In this document: one piece after another, positions 36,543 through 44,569 of the stretch
How positions within the stretch are numbered: position 1 is the first letter of the stretch
Layout: each line of letters opens with the position of its first letter
NCBI RefSeq assembly: GCF_003261635.1
Contig: NZ_QFXK01000009.1
Coordinates: 310,001 to 374,000, forward strand
Reading direction: 5' to 3'
Source: Kribbella monticola
Lineage (GTDB): Bacteria; Actinomycetota; Actinomycetes; Propionibacteriales; Kribbellaceae
DNA length: 64,000 bases
Notes under the pieces: model-generated
The model's database searches: none
Seen by the model: the letters and a program-made list of their open reading frames with translations, nothing else
What the model was told of the DNA's origin: nothing
Made by a program: the position numbers and the translations under genes

Positions 36543-37212
36543 CGTCGGTCGCCAACCGGTAGCCCATGCCGCGGACGGTCTCGATCGTGTGCCGCCCGAA
36601 CGGTGCGTCGAGCTTCAGCCGCAGGTAGCGGATGTAGACCTCGACGACGTTCGGGTCGCCGTCGAAGGCCGGATCCCAGACGCTCTCCAGGATCTCCATC
36701 TTGGTCACGGTGTCGCCGCGGTGCCGCATCAGGAACTCCAGCAGGCCGTATTCGCGCGGCGTCAGCATCACTTCCTGCCCGGCTCGCTCGACCCGCTTGC
36801 GGGCCGGGTCCAGGGTCAGGTCGCCCGCTACCAGCACCACTGGCCGTTCCGGGCCGCCGCGCCGGATCAACGCCCGGAGCCGGGCGACCAGGACCAGGAA
36901 GCTGAACGGCTTGGTGAGGTAGTCGTCCGCGCCGAGGTCGAATGCGTCCGTCTGGTCGTACTCGCCGTCCTTCGCGGTCAGCATCAGCACCGGAGTCCAG
37001 ACGCCGCGGTTGCGCAGTTCCTCGAGCACCTTGTAGCCGTTGACCTTGGGCAACATGATGTCGAGCACGATCACGTCGAAGCTGCTCTCGCTGGCGGCCC
37101 AGATCGCGTCCTCGCCGTCGTGCACGAGTTCGACCACGAATCCGGCGTCGGTCAGGCCACGGCGGACCGTATCGGCCAGCCGCACCTCGTCCTCCACTAT
37201 CAGCACTCGCAC
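36535..37212 (-). CDS. OmpR/PhoB-family response regulator
   Basis: A 225-aa response regulator. The receiver domain has the acidic pair E7-D8, phosphoacceptor Asp51 (VIVLDIMLPKVNG), a Thr/Ala switch region VLMLTAKDG and the Lys of LTKPFSF. The C-terminal winged helix is of the OmpR type (LTPREYGLLEFLMRHRGDTVTKMEIL, VVEVYIRYLRLKLD). GTG 37212 gives the normal family N-terminus (VRVLIVEDE); an in-frame GTG at 37236 is an alternative. An 11-bp-period direct repeat (37234-37251) lies immediately upstream and recurs at four other promoters in 38-45 kb. It heads the operon with PAP2 and esterase genes. Confidence 0.9.
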   Translation of the reverse strand: MRVLIVEDEVRLADTVRRGLTDAGFVVELVHDGEDAIWAASESSFDVIVLDIMLPKVNGYKVLEELRNRGVWTPVLMLTAKDGEYDQTDAFDLGADDYLTKPFSFLVLVARLRALIRRGGPERPVVLVAGDLTLDPARKRVERAGQEVMLTPREYGLLEFLMRHRGDTVTKMEILESVWDPAFDGDPNVVEVYIRYLRLKLDAPFGRHTIETVRGMGYRLATDGG

Positions 37213-37233
37213 CTGACCAGTGTGCCGCCGCTT

Positions 37234-37251
37234 CACTGAGAATCCGCTGAG
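37234..37251 (-). promoter_or_regulatory. Direct-repeat box upstream of the response regulator
   Basis: Minus strand reads CTCAGCG-GATT-CTCAGTG: two 7-mers with an 11-bp period, the form bound by OmpR-type dimers. A -10-like CACACT follows about 11 nt after CTCAG, six nt before GTG 37212, which would give a leaderless transcript starting at that codon. Confidence 0.6.
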
Positions 37252-37281
37252 TGCGCTCCCTGCGGCCGAGTTCGCGGTCGG

Positions 37282-38091
37282 TCAGGAGCCGGCGCGCAGG
37301 GTCGCGAAGAGATCGTCCGCCGCGACGGTGCGCCCGCGTTCGACGAACCATTCCCGGCCGAGCGCCCGCCGGAACAAGGCAGGCGGCAGCCTCAGCAGCA
37401 GCGACAGGGTTCGCGCTCCCTCGTCAGCGCTGGCCTGGCTCGCATGGGCCCGCATCGCCGCGCGCTTCGCATCGGCGTACCGGCGGACGTCGATGCGGTG
37501 GGTGATCTCGCTCGTGGCCGCGTACGCGGTGTCGTAGTCCGAGCTGCGAACCTCCGGAAGGATGCCGGGCAGCAGTTCGACCAACCGGATCAACCGCCGG
37601 ATCGCGGTCCGGTCGATCGTGGCCTCCAGCACCAAAGGGGTGCCGGCCAGCCGGGCCGCGGCCAGGCCCGCGGTGTGGACCTGCCGATGGTCGGGATGCC
37701 CGTAGCCGCCGGCCGGGTCGTAGATCGTCAGCGCGTCAGCGCGTTCCTGGCGTAGCAGCGCGGCCAGCGGCGCGGCCGCCTGCTCGACGGGCAGGCCGCT
37801 GAAGGAGTCCCGCGCCGGCCTGTCCGAGCGCGACCAGCCCGAGTCGGGAAAGCCGAATCGCACGACCCGGGCACACCCCAGAGCGGCCGCGGAGCGGTCC
37901 AGTTCGTCGCGGCGGCGTTCGGCCAGGCGGCCGTCGGCACGGTACGACCCGGCGGCGAGGCCGGCTTCTCCATCGGTCGCCACCGCGAGAACCACCCGGT
38001 GTCCCTCGGCCGCGGCGCGAGCCAGGGTGCCACCGGTGAGGAGCACCTCGTCATCAGGATGCGCGTGGAAGGAGACCAGCGTGTAGGGCAC
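37282..38091 (-). CDS. PIG-L family LmbE-like deacetylase
   Basis: A 269-aa zinc-dependent deacetylase of the PIG-L/LmbE family, which removes N-acetyl groups from GlcNAc-containing small molecules and lipids. The metal-binding motif AHPDDE (about 10-15) and the second site GYGHPDHRQVH (about 129-139) are intact. GTG start. Divergent from the YbhN-like membrane protein, with a direct-repeat box in between. Its place in an envelope-sugar block suggests a glycolipid or sugar substrate, not identified. Confidence 0.87.
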   Translation of the reverse strand: MPYTLVSFHAHPDDEVLLTGGTLARAAAEGHRVVLAVATDGEAGLAAGSYRADGRLAERRRDELDRSAAALGCARVVRFGFPDSGWSRSDRPARDSFSGLPVEQAAAPLAALLRQERADALTIYDPAGGYGHPDHRQVHTAGLAAARLAGTPLVLEATIDRTAIRRLIRLVELLPGILPEVRSSDYDTAYAATSEITHRIDVRRYADAKRAAMRAHASQASADEGARTLSLLLRLPPALFRRALGREWFVERGRTVAADDLFATLRAGS

Positions 38092-38132
38092 CTGCCGAGC
38101 ATCGCACGAACCGCGCGGCCACCAGGTCGGCC

Positions 38133-38150
38133 CTCAGCGGTCTCTCAGCG
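38133..38150 (+). promoter_or_regulatory. Direct-repeat box upstream of the YbhN-like gene
   Basis: CTCAGCG-GTCT-CTCAGCG: an exact 7-mer direct repeat with an 11-bp period (38133-38139 and 38144-38150). A possible -10 (CACGAT) follows 11 nt after the second CTCAG. It is in the region shared by the divergent PIG-L gene. Confidence 0.65.
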
Positions 38151-38201
38151 CCCGCCTTCCACGATGGGTCGAACAGACCGGCCCCCGATCGAGAAGACGA
38201 C

Positions 38202-39212
38202 ATGGCGAAGTCAGGCGCATCCCAGCGAGTGGCCGTCTCACTCTTGGCGGCAGCGGCGACGGTGGGACTTGTCGTGCTGCTGCCGCGCACGGTCGGTACG
38301 ACGTGGCGCCTGGTCACCGGGTCGCTGGCCAGGGTCTCCCTGCTCGAGCTCGCGCTGCTCGGCGGCGTGTGGATCGCCGGGTTGTGCTCGCACTCGTTCG
38401 TGCTGGCGGCATCGCTCCCCGGTCTGACCAAGCGGCGCGGCCTGACGATGAGCCTGACCGGCAGTGCAGTGTCGAACGTGCTGCCGTTGGGTGGCGCGGT
38501 CGGGACCGGGCTGAACTTCGCGATGACCCGACGCTGGGGTTTCACTGCAGCAGCCTTCGCAGCCTTTCTGGCGGTTTCCACCCTGGTCAACGTGCTGGCC
38601 AAGCTCGGAGTCGTCGCCATCGCGCTGGCGCTCAGCCCGGCGCTCGGCAGTACGACGGCGCTGCCGGCCGGGTGGACCGGCCTTCTCCTGTTGCCGGTGC
38701 TGGCAGTACTTGGTCTCGTCCTCTGGATTCTCGGCAGCGGGCCGGTCGCCGAGCGCACCGGCCGGGCGCTGGACCGGGCCATCGGCCTGGTCCGGTCCGG
38801 CCGCCGATCGAGTCTCGGGTCCTCCCTCCCCGAGTTGAGGCTGTCCGTTCTGCGCATCGTCCGGCGCAGCTGGCGTCCACTGAGCCTTGGCATGCTCGCC
38901 TACCTTGGCCTGCAGGCAGTCCTGCTCTGGCTCTGCTTCCGAGCTGTCGGAGCCTCGCTGGGGCTTCCGCTGCTGATCACCGGGCTGGCGGTCGAACGAC
39001 TGCTGACGCTCGTCCCGGTCACGCCGGGAGGTGCCGGCGTCGTCGAGGTCGGCACCATCGCGGCGCTGGTGGCGCTCGGCGGTGACCCACCCCTCGTCAC
39101 CGCCGGGCTGCTGCTGTTCCGCGGTTTCACCTACCTGCTGGAGATACCAGTCGGCGGCACGACGCTGGCCGTCTGGCTGGTCTGCCATCGCCGTCCGGTG
39201 CGCGCCGGATGA
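38202..39212 (+). CDS. YbhN/UPF0104 (LPG-synthase transmembrane-like) membrane protein
   Basis: A 336-aa integral membrane protein with about eight helices, of the lysylphosphatidylglycerol-synthase TM region/UPF0104 family (AglD/YbhN type). Typical segments are GSAVSNVLPLGGAVGTGLNF and ERLLTLVPVTPGGAGVVEVG near the C-terminus. Members are proposed flippases for lipid-linked compounds or accessory proteins of glycosylation. ATG 38202 is preceded by GAGAAGACGAC. It overlaps the glycosyltransferase gene by 4 nt, so the two probably act together on a lipid-linked glycan. Confidence 0.85.
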   Translation: MAKSGASQRVAVSLLAAAATVGLVVLLPRTVGTTWRLVTGSLARVSLLELALLGGVWIAGLCSHSFVLAASLPGLTKRRGLTMSLTGSAVSNVLPLGGAVGTGLNFAMTRRWGFTAAAFAAFLAVSTLVNVLAKLGVVAIALALSPALGSTTALPAGWTGLLLLPVLAVLGLVLWILGSGPVAERTGRALDRAIGLVRSGRRSSLGSSLPELRLSVLRIVRRSWRPLSLGMLAYLGLQAVLLWLCFRAVGASLGLPLLITGLAVERLLTLVPVTPGGAGVVEVGTIAALVALGGDPPLVTAGLLLFRGFTYLLEIPVGGTTLAVWLVCHRRPVRAG

Positions 39213-40363
39213 GGATCGCGCTCGTCAGCGACTGCTACCTGCCCCGCCTGGGTGGCATCGAACTGCACCTTCACGACCTGGCGGCGCAGTTGCGGCTGGC
39301 CGGTCACTCTGTCGCCGTCTTCACTCTCACCGGTTCGGCAGAGCCCGATCAGGGCCCGGTGTTCCGGCTGCCGGCGATCGGCGACATACCGTTGCCCGAG
39401 GCAATCGACCGGCTCCACCGCGAGCTGTGCTCAGGGGCGTACGACGTCGTTCACGCGCACACCTCGTTCTTCTCGCCACTGGCGTGGAGCGCGGCGCGGA
39501 TCGGCGCGGCGGCCGGCGTACCGACGGTTCTCACGCTGCACTCGCTGCCGGCGGCCAGGGGGATGCTGGCTCCGCGGCTGCTGGCCGCCCTCGACGCGCG
39601 GCTCGGCCGGCGGGTGTCGTGGACGGCGGTCAGCGAGGTGGTCGCCGCGTCACTCCGAGGGACCTTGCCCGGGCGCCCGGTCGAGATCCTCCACAACGGC
39701 ATCGATCCGGTGCCGTGGCGCCGGATCGGGCACGGCGACAGCACGCTGACGGTGGTCAGCACGATGCGGCTGGTACGGCGCAAGCGCCCGCTCGCCTTGC
39801 TCCGGGTTCTCCAGGACGTCCGGTCGCAGCTGCCGGACCAGTTGCGCCTGCGGGCGGTGATCATCGGCAGCGGCCCGAAGGCTCCGGCGCTGGCCAGAGC
39901 CGTCGAACGACGTGGCCTGGCGGACTGGGTCGACCTCCCCGGCCGGCTGCGGCGAGAAGAGATCCAACGGCTCTACGCCGACGCCGACATCTTCCTCGCA
40001 CCGGCCAGGCTGGAATCGTTCGGGGTGGCGGCGCTGGAGGCACGGTGCGCCGGGCTGGTGGTGGTGGCGATGGGGTCGGGCGGCGTCGGTGAGTTCGTCC
40101 GCCCCGGACTGGAGGGGTTTCTCGTCGACTCCGATCCGGAGATGGCCCGCGTCACCGGCGACCTGCTGAAGGACCCGGTCCGGCTGCATCGGATGCAGGC
40201 GCACAACCGGCGGACGGCGTCCGGCATGGCCTGGCAGACCGTGATCGGCAGGCATCTGCAGCTCTACCGGCAGCTCGCTCCTCAGCCGGCGCTCAGCGCT
40301 TCGGTCCTAACGTCGCATGTCATGGACTTCGAGGCCTACCACCCGACGGAGCCGGCTCGATGA
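39209..40363 (+). CDS. GT4-type glycosyltransferase
   Basis: A 384-aa retaining glycosyltransferase of the GT-B fold, family 4. The N-terminal Rossmann half begins with the usual DCYLPRLGGIELHLHDLAA, with VVHAHTSFF and VTVLTLHS-like strands. The C-terminal nucleotide-sugar half has VSTMRLVRRKRP, the ADIFLAPARLESFGVAALEA motif with the conserved E-x7-E pattern and GLEGFLVDSDP. It transfers a sugar from an activated donor, probably onto a lipid carrier. Overlaps YbhN upstream; its 3' end contains the putative promoter box of the DprE1-like gene. Confidence 0.9.
   Translation: MRIALVSDCYLPRLGGIELHLHDLAAQLRLAGHSVAVFTLTGSAEPDQGPVFRLPAIGDIPLPEAIDRLHRELCSGAYDVVHAHTSFFSPLAWSAARIGAAAGVPTVLTLHSLPAARGMLAPRLLAALDARLGRRVSWTAVSEVVAASLRGTLPGRPVEILHNGIDPVPWRRIGHGDSTLTVVSTMRLVRRKRPLALLRVLQDVRSQLPDQLRLRAVIIGSGPKAPALARAVERRGLADWVDLPGRLRREEIQRLYADADIFLAPARLESFGVAALEARCAGLVVVAMGSGGVGEFVRPGLEGFLVDSDPEMARVTGDLLKDPVRLHRMQAHNRRTASGMAWQTVIGRHLQLYRQLAPQPALSASVLTSHVMDFEAYHPTEPAR
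40281..40298 (+). promoter_or_regulatory. Direct-repeat box inside the GT gene, upstream of dprE1-like
   Basis: CTCAGCC-GGCG-CTCAGCG, an 11-bp-period direct repeat within the last codons of the glycosyltransferase gene. A -10-like CTAACG (40307-40312) follows 10 nt after the second CTCAG, so transcription would start near 40317. Coding constraint is possible, but the match to the other four boxes and -10 spacing is close. Confidence 0.55.
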
Positions 40364-40385
40364 GCACCGCGAGGCGGCCGTCGTG

Positions 40386-41756
40386 ATGCCGGACGAGCCC
40401 CGGGTGACCCTCTCGGGCTGGGGGAGAGCGACGCATCGGCAGTGCCTGGTCCGGCGGCCGCTGTCGGAGGAGGACGTTGTCCGCGCAGTCAGGTCGGCAC
40501 CTTGGCTGACCGTTCGCGGAGCCGGCCTGAGCTATGGGGACGCCGCACTGCCGGAGCGAGGCACCCTCCTGGACATGACCGCGCGGTGCAAGGTGCTGTC
40601 GTTCGACCAGACCACCGGCGTCATCGTGGCGGAGGCGGGCGCGACGCTGGCCGACATCGTCCGAGAAGCGTTACCGAAGGGCTGGTTCCCACCGGTCGTG
40701 CCCGGCACCGCCGGCGTCACCGTCGGCGGTGCCATCGCTTGCGACGTGCACGGCAAGAACCATCCAGGCAGCGGCTCCTTCGGTCTCCATGTGCTGTGGC
40801 TGTCGCTGCTGCGGCCGGACGGCGTTGTCGTTCACCTGTCTCCGGGTGAGGACGCGGACGGCTTCTGGGCCACTGTCGGTGGGATGGGACTGACCGGTGT
40901 CATCCTGCGAACCGCGATCCAGCTGCAGCGCATGCAGACCGGCTGGGCCCTGCGGCGACGGACCCGGACCCGTTCATGGGACGAGACGGTCGAGTTGATG
41001 CAAGCGGCGCGGACCAGGCAGGAACTGGACCCGGACCTGCACGTGGTCGCCTGGCTGGACACCCATGCCTCCGGGCGACGGCTGGGCCGGGGCATCGTCG
41101 ACGAGTCGCGTCCCGCGCTCGTCACCGACCTTCCACCGGCCCTCGACCTGATGCCGCCGCTGGACAACTGGGCCGGCCGGCCGGCCGCCAGATCGCTGCC
41201 CGGGCCGGGTGTCGTCTTCGGGCCCACCATCGCCGCTGCGACGGCGGCGAGATGGCACCTGGCCGGCTCCGAGGAGAAGCGGATCCTGCCGTTGGCCGCG
41301 GCCTGGTGTCCGCTCGACCAGGTCCGGTCCTGGCCGGCAGCCTTCGGCCGGCAAGGACTGATCCAGTACCAGTTCGCAGTCCCGGTCGGCGCTGCCTCCT
41401 CGGTGTTCCACGTCCTCGCGACCCTGATCGGGCGGCGGATGGTGCCGGCCCTGAGCACGCTGAAGAATCTGGGCTACGGCACGGCCGGGCCGCTGTCCTT
41501 CCCGATTCCCGGGATGACCCTGGCGGCCGACCTGCCGGCCCGATGGCTTCACGGCGGCGACACGCTGCGCGTCGTGGACAGCATCGTCGCCGAGGCCGGT
41601 GGCCGCGTCTATCTGGCCAAGGACTCCGTCGTCGACGCCGAACTGATCCCACGGATGTACCCACGACTGGACGACTGGCGCCGGACCCGGGCCAGGCTGG
41701 ATCCGGACCACCGGCTGACGTCGGCGCTGGCCCAACGGTTGCGGTTGCTCCCGTGA
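40386..41756 (+). CDS. DprE1-like FAD-linked decaprenylphosphoryl-ribose 2-oxidase
   Basis: A 456-aa FAD-binding oxidase closely resembling mycobacterial DprE1 in length and motifs: LSGWGRA near the N-terminus, WLTVRGAGLSYGDAA for FAD, GGAIACDVHGKNHPGSGSFG and GPLSFPIPGMTLAADLP. DprE1 oxidises the C2 hydroxyl of decaprenylphosphoryl-ribose. From memory, the mycobacterial benzothiazinone-target Cys387 lies in the last motif; Ala appears at that position here. ATG 40386 fits family length; ATG 40317 in the same frame is an alternative because the upstream box would start a leaderless transcript there. A rare Leu TTA codon is at 40671-40673. The stop overlaps the DprE2-like start. Confidence 0.87.
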   Translation: MPDEPRVTLSGWGRATHRQCLVRRPLSEEDVVRAVRSAPWLTVRGAGLSYGDAALPERGTLLDMTARCKVLSFDQTTGVIVAEAGATLADIVREALPKGWFPPVVPGTAGVTVGGAIACDVHGKNHPGSGSFGLHVLWLSLLRPDGVVVHLSPGEDADGFWATVGGMGLTGVILRTAIQLQRMQTGWALRRRTRTRSWDETVELMQAARTRQELDPDLHVVAWLDTHASGRRLGRGIVDESRPALVTDLPPALDLMPPLDNWAGRPAARSLPGPGVVFGPTIAAATAARWHLAGSEEKRILPLAAAWCPLDQVRSWPAAFGRQGLIQYQFAVPVGAASSVFHVLATLIGRRMVPALSTLKNLGYGTAGPLSFPIPGMTLAADLPARWLHGGDTLRVVDSIVAEAGGRVYLAKDSVVDAELIPRMYPRLDDWRRTRARLDPDHRLTSALAQRLRLLP

Positions 41757-42478
41757 CCCCGGACACCGGTACCGCCTTGCTGGTGGGCGGTTCGTCACAA
41801 CTCGGTTTCGCGGTCCTGACGGGGTTGCTCGGGCCGCCACCGCGCCGGGTGGTGCTGGCAGGCCGCCCGAGCGAAGAGCTCTGGCGGCATGCCGATCAGC
41901 TGCGGGACCTCGGGTACCAGGTCTCGACCACGCAGTACGACGCATCGCTTCCGCTCGGCGGGATCGACCCGCTGCTCGAACATCTCACCGCCGAGCATCG
42001 GCTCGGTCTGGTGGTGATCGCGGTCGGCACGATGACGGCGGCCTCCTTCGCCGACTCGCTGGCCGTGAACGGCCTGGCCGTGGCGGTGCTCGTCCAGGCC
42101 CTGGTGTTGCGGATGAGTACGGCGGGCTCGGGGCAACTGGTGTTGCTCTCGTCCGCCGCGGCCGCCCGGCCCAGAAGGTCCGTCATGGCGTACTCGCTCG
42201 GCAAGCAACTGGCGGATTCGACGGCTTTGCTGCTCGCCCCGGCGGCGGCGGCTGCCGGCGTCCGGGTCCTGGTGGTCCGGCCCGCGTTCGTCACCACGAG
42301 GATGACCGAGGGCCTGGACCGGCCGGCCCTGTGGACGACGCCCGCGAAGGTCGCGAGCCGGGTTGCCCGCGCGATCCCGGGGCACCGCGTCGTGGTGTGG
42401 GTGCCGCGAACGACGGCCCTTGCGGTCCGGGTACTGCGACGGCTGCCCAGTGTCCTGGTTCCGCCGAGTCTGCGCTGA
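41753..42478 (+). CDS. DprE2-like short-chain dehydrogenase/reductase
   Basis: A 241-aa short-chain dehydrogenase. The cofactor loop is VGGSSQLGFAVL, the catalytic Ser lies in LVLLSSAAAARP and the Tyr-Lys pair in YSLGK. Directly behind and overlapping (GTGA) the DprE1-like gene, as dprE2 follows dprE1 in mycobacteria, where it reduces the 2-keto intermediate to decaprenylphosphoryl-arabinose. The cofactor loop is GGSSQLG rather than TGxxxGxG, as in DprE2-type proteins. Confidence 0.85.
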   Translation: MTPDTGTALLVGGSSQLGFAVLTGLLGPPPRRVVLAGRPSEELWRHADQLRDLGYQVSTTQYDASLPLGGIDPLLEHLTAEHRLGLVVIAVGTMTAASFADSLAVNGLAVAVLVQALVLRMSTAGSGQLVLLSSAAAARPRRSVMAYSLGKQLADSTALLLAPAAAAAGVRVLVVRPAFVTTRMTEGLDRPALWTTPAKVASRVARAIPGHRVVVWVPRTTALAVRVLRRLPSVLVPPSLR

Positions 42479-42487
42479 TCGGACGCT

Positions 42488-42505
42488 CTCCGGATCCTCT
42501 CAGCA
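42488..42505 (+). promoter_or_regulatory. Direct-repeat box upstream of the phosphodiester glycosidase
   Basis: CTCCGGATCCT-CTCAGCA: a degenerate first half and a good second half with the 11-bp period. TCTACT follows 11 nt after CTCAG as a -10, and ATG 42527 begins six nt beyond it, predicting a leaderless mRNA. Confidence 0.5.
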
Positions 42506-42526
42506 CCGGATCGTTCTACTGGGGCC

Positions 42527-43654
42527 ATGAAGCTCCAGCCCCCGTTGCGGAGGGCGCGCCGTCGGCGCCGGTTGCGGTGGGCCGCGCTCGTCGTCTGCCT
42601 GCTGCTCGTCGTACCGGTGGTTTCCTACGTCCGGGCGCTCACGTACCCCGGCAACGCGACCTTCGCCGTCCGGTCGGTCGAGTGGGTCCGCGACCACGGC
42701 GGTGGCAGGCTCATCGACACCATCGAGACCTGGAGGTACTCCCATCAGGCACCGCCCGCGTCCGGGCGGCCGCAGGACATCACGGCCGCCGCGCCCGATT
42801 CGCGGGCCGGCCGGGCGGCGGCCCGGTTACCCGAGGTGATCCGGCCGGGCGGGTTGCCACCCATCGCGCACGAGGCGACCTGGGCATCGGCCCGGCGGGA
42901 TGCGAAGGGCCGGATACTGCTGTGGACGACCTGGTTCCGGCCGGATCCGGCGCATCAGCCGGTGACCGTCGCCGCGGCTCTGATCCCGCGTGGGGTGGAC
43001 GGTCTCCGGTTGATGCCGGGCACGCGGGAGCCGGTGGTCGGAATGGCGTCGCCGGTCGGCTACTCGGTGCCGTCCGCGGTGTATCCGAAACTGGTGGCGG
43101 TCTTCAACTCCGGCTTCAAGATGAAAGATGCCCACGGTGGCTGGTGGACCACCCGGTCCGCCGCTGTTCCACTGGTCGACGGGCGCGCGTCGCTGGTCAT
43201 CCTTCGTGACGGCTCGGCCAAGGTGGGAGCCTGGAACTCGACCGTCCGGATGACACCGGATGTCGCGGCGGTACGCCAGAACCTGGACCCGGTGATCGCC
43301 GGTGGAGTCGTCGCCGCCGGGCTTGCCGACAACGCCAGCGGCCGTTGGGGGAGCGCTCGCAGTCAGTTCCAGTACACCTGGCGCTCCGGCGTCGGGACCG
43401 ATGCCCGAGGCAACCTCATCTACGTGGCCGGCAACCACCTGACCCTGGCGACCCTGGCGGCCGCGATGCACGACGCGGGCATCCGGGAGGGCATGGAGCT
43501 CGACATCCACTCCGCGATGGTCAGTTTCGACATCGAACAACCCGGACCGTCCGGCGGGGTCACCGGCCGGCGCCTGCTCGCGTCGATGGCGTCCGGCCCG
43601 GATCGCTACCTCACTTCCGACCAGCGTGACTTCTTCTACGTCGTGGCACGATGA
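42527..43654 (+). CDS. Phosphodiester glycosidase (NAGPA-like) family membrane/secreted protein
   Basis: A 375-aa protein with a basic N-terminus and a single membrane anchor (about 19-40), then an extracytoplasmic domain of the phosphodiester glycosidase/NAGPA family. Visible family segments: KLVAVFNSGFKMKDAHGGWW, PLVDGRASLVILRDGS, QNLDPVIAGG, YVAGNHLTLATLAAAM and GMELDIHSAMVSF (metal/active-site Asp region), ending in DFFYVV. Enzymes of this family cleave sugar-phosphodiester bonds, which fits a block that makes polyprenyl-phosphate sugars. A rare TTA Leu codon is at 42827-42829. Stop overlaps the UbiA start. Confidence 0.82.
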   Translation: MKLQPPLRRARRRRRLRWAALVVCLLLVVPVVSYVRALTYPGNATFAVRSVEWVRDHGGGRLIDTIETWRYSHQAPPASGRPQDITAAAPDSRAGRAAARLPEVIRPGGLPPIAHEATWASARRDAKGRILLWTTWFRPDPAHQPVTVAAALIPRGVDGLRLMPGTREPVVGMASPVGYSVPSAVYPKLVAVFNSGFKMKDAHGGWWTTRSAAVPLVDGRASLVILRDGSAKVGAWNSTVRMTPDVAAVRQNLDPVIAGGVVAAGLADNASGRWGSARSQFQYTWRSGVGTDARGNLIYVAGNHLTLATLAAAMHDAGIREGMELDIHSAMVSFDIEQPGPSGGVTGRRLLASMASGPDRYLTSDQRDFFYVVAR

Positions 43655-44568
43655 CCTCGCTCCGCGATGGGCCCTCGATCGCCCCGCCGACCGGACGGTC
43701 GATGAGACTGCGGGCGTTGCTGCAACTGAGCCGTCCACAGCAGTGGCACAAGGGCGCGATGCTGTTCGCCGCGCCCTTCGCTGCCGGGGTGATCGATCGG
43801 TACCCGGCCCTCATCCGAGTCTCTTGGGCGGCAGTGGCGTTCACCCTGCTGTCCGTGGCCGTCTACGCACTCAACGACGTCCGCGACGCGCCCGACGATC
43901 GCCGGCATCCGCGGAAACTGAACCGCCCGGTCGCAGCCGGCACGATCAGTCCCCGGCTCGCCATCGCCTGGGCCGTCGGGACCGGCCTGGCGGGACTGGT
44001 GGCTCTGGTACCGCTGGGGTGGCCGGTCGTCCTTCTCGGCTTCGGCTATGCCGGCTCACAGCTGCTGTATGTCTACGGCTTGAAGCAGGTGGCGGTCGTC
44101 GACGTGGTGATCGTGGCCCTGGGGTTCGTACTCCGTGCAGCGGCGGGCGCGGCCGCCGTACGAGTGCCGGTTTCCAGCTGGTTCCTGCTCGTCTCGCTGT
44201 TCGGTGCGTTGTTCCTGGTGGCGGGGAAGCGGCGGGCCGAGCGAGCCGCACCCCCGGGCAACGGGCAGACCAGGCCGGTCCTGGCGGCATACTCGACGGC
44301 ATGGCTCGATCAGCTGATGACGGTGGCCCTGCTGGGTGCCTCGATGTCTTATGGGCTGTGGGCCTTCCAATATCTCGGTCATGACGTCTATCGGCAGCTG
44401 CTGACGGTTTCGTTCCTGCCGTTCCTCACCGGACTCCTCCGCTACGGCCTGCTGGTGTCGACCGGCTCCGGCGAACTGCCCGAACACGAGATCTTCCGCG
44501 ACCGGGTGCTGCTGGCCGCGGGGTTCCTCTGGGCCCTGCTCGTCGGGGCCGGCCTCTATCTGGCCTGA
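43651..44568 (+). CDS. UbiA-family decaprenyl-phosphate phosphoribosyltransferase-like protein
   Basis: A 305-aa polytopic prenyltransferase of the UbiA superfamily. It has the N-terminal SRPQQWHKGAMLFAAP stretch and the Asp-rich motif NDVRDAPDDRRHPRK (N75-D76-D79-D83) followed by NRPVAAG, which together are characteristic of DPPR synthase (mycobacterial Rv3806c) rather than quinone prenyltransferases. It would join phosphoribosyl pyrophosphate to polyprenyl phosphate, the first committed step to polyprenyl-phosphoryl-arabinose. It overlaps the glycosidase gene (ATGA). Confidence 0.86.
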   Translation: MTSLRDGPSIAPPTGRSMRLRALLQLSRPQQWHKGAMLFAAPFAAGVIDRYPALIRVSWAAVAFTLLSVAVYALNDVRDAPDDRRHPRKLNRPVAAGTISPRLAIAWAVGTGLAGLVALVPLGWPVVLLGFGYAGSQLLYVYGLKQVAVVDVVIVALGFVLRAAAGAAAVRVPVSSWFLLVSLFGALFLVAGKRRAERAAPPGNGQTRPVLAAYSTAWLDQLMTVALLGASMSYGLWAFQYLGHDVYRQLLTVSFLPFLTGLLRYGLLVSTGSGELPEHEIFRDRVLLAAGFLWALLVGAGLYLA

Positions 44569-44569
44569 A

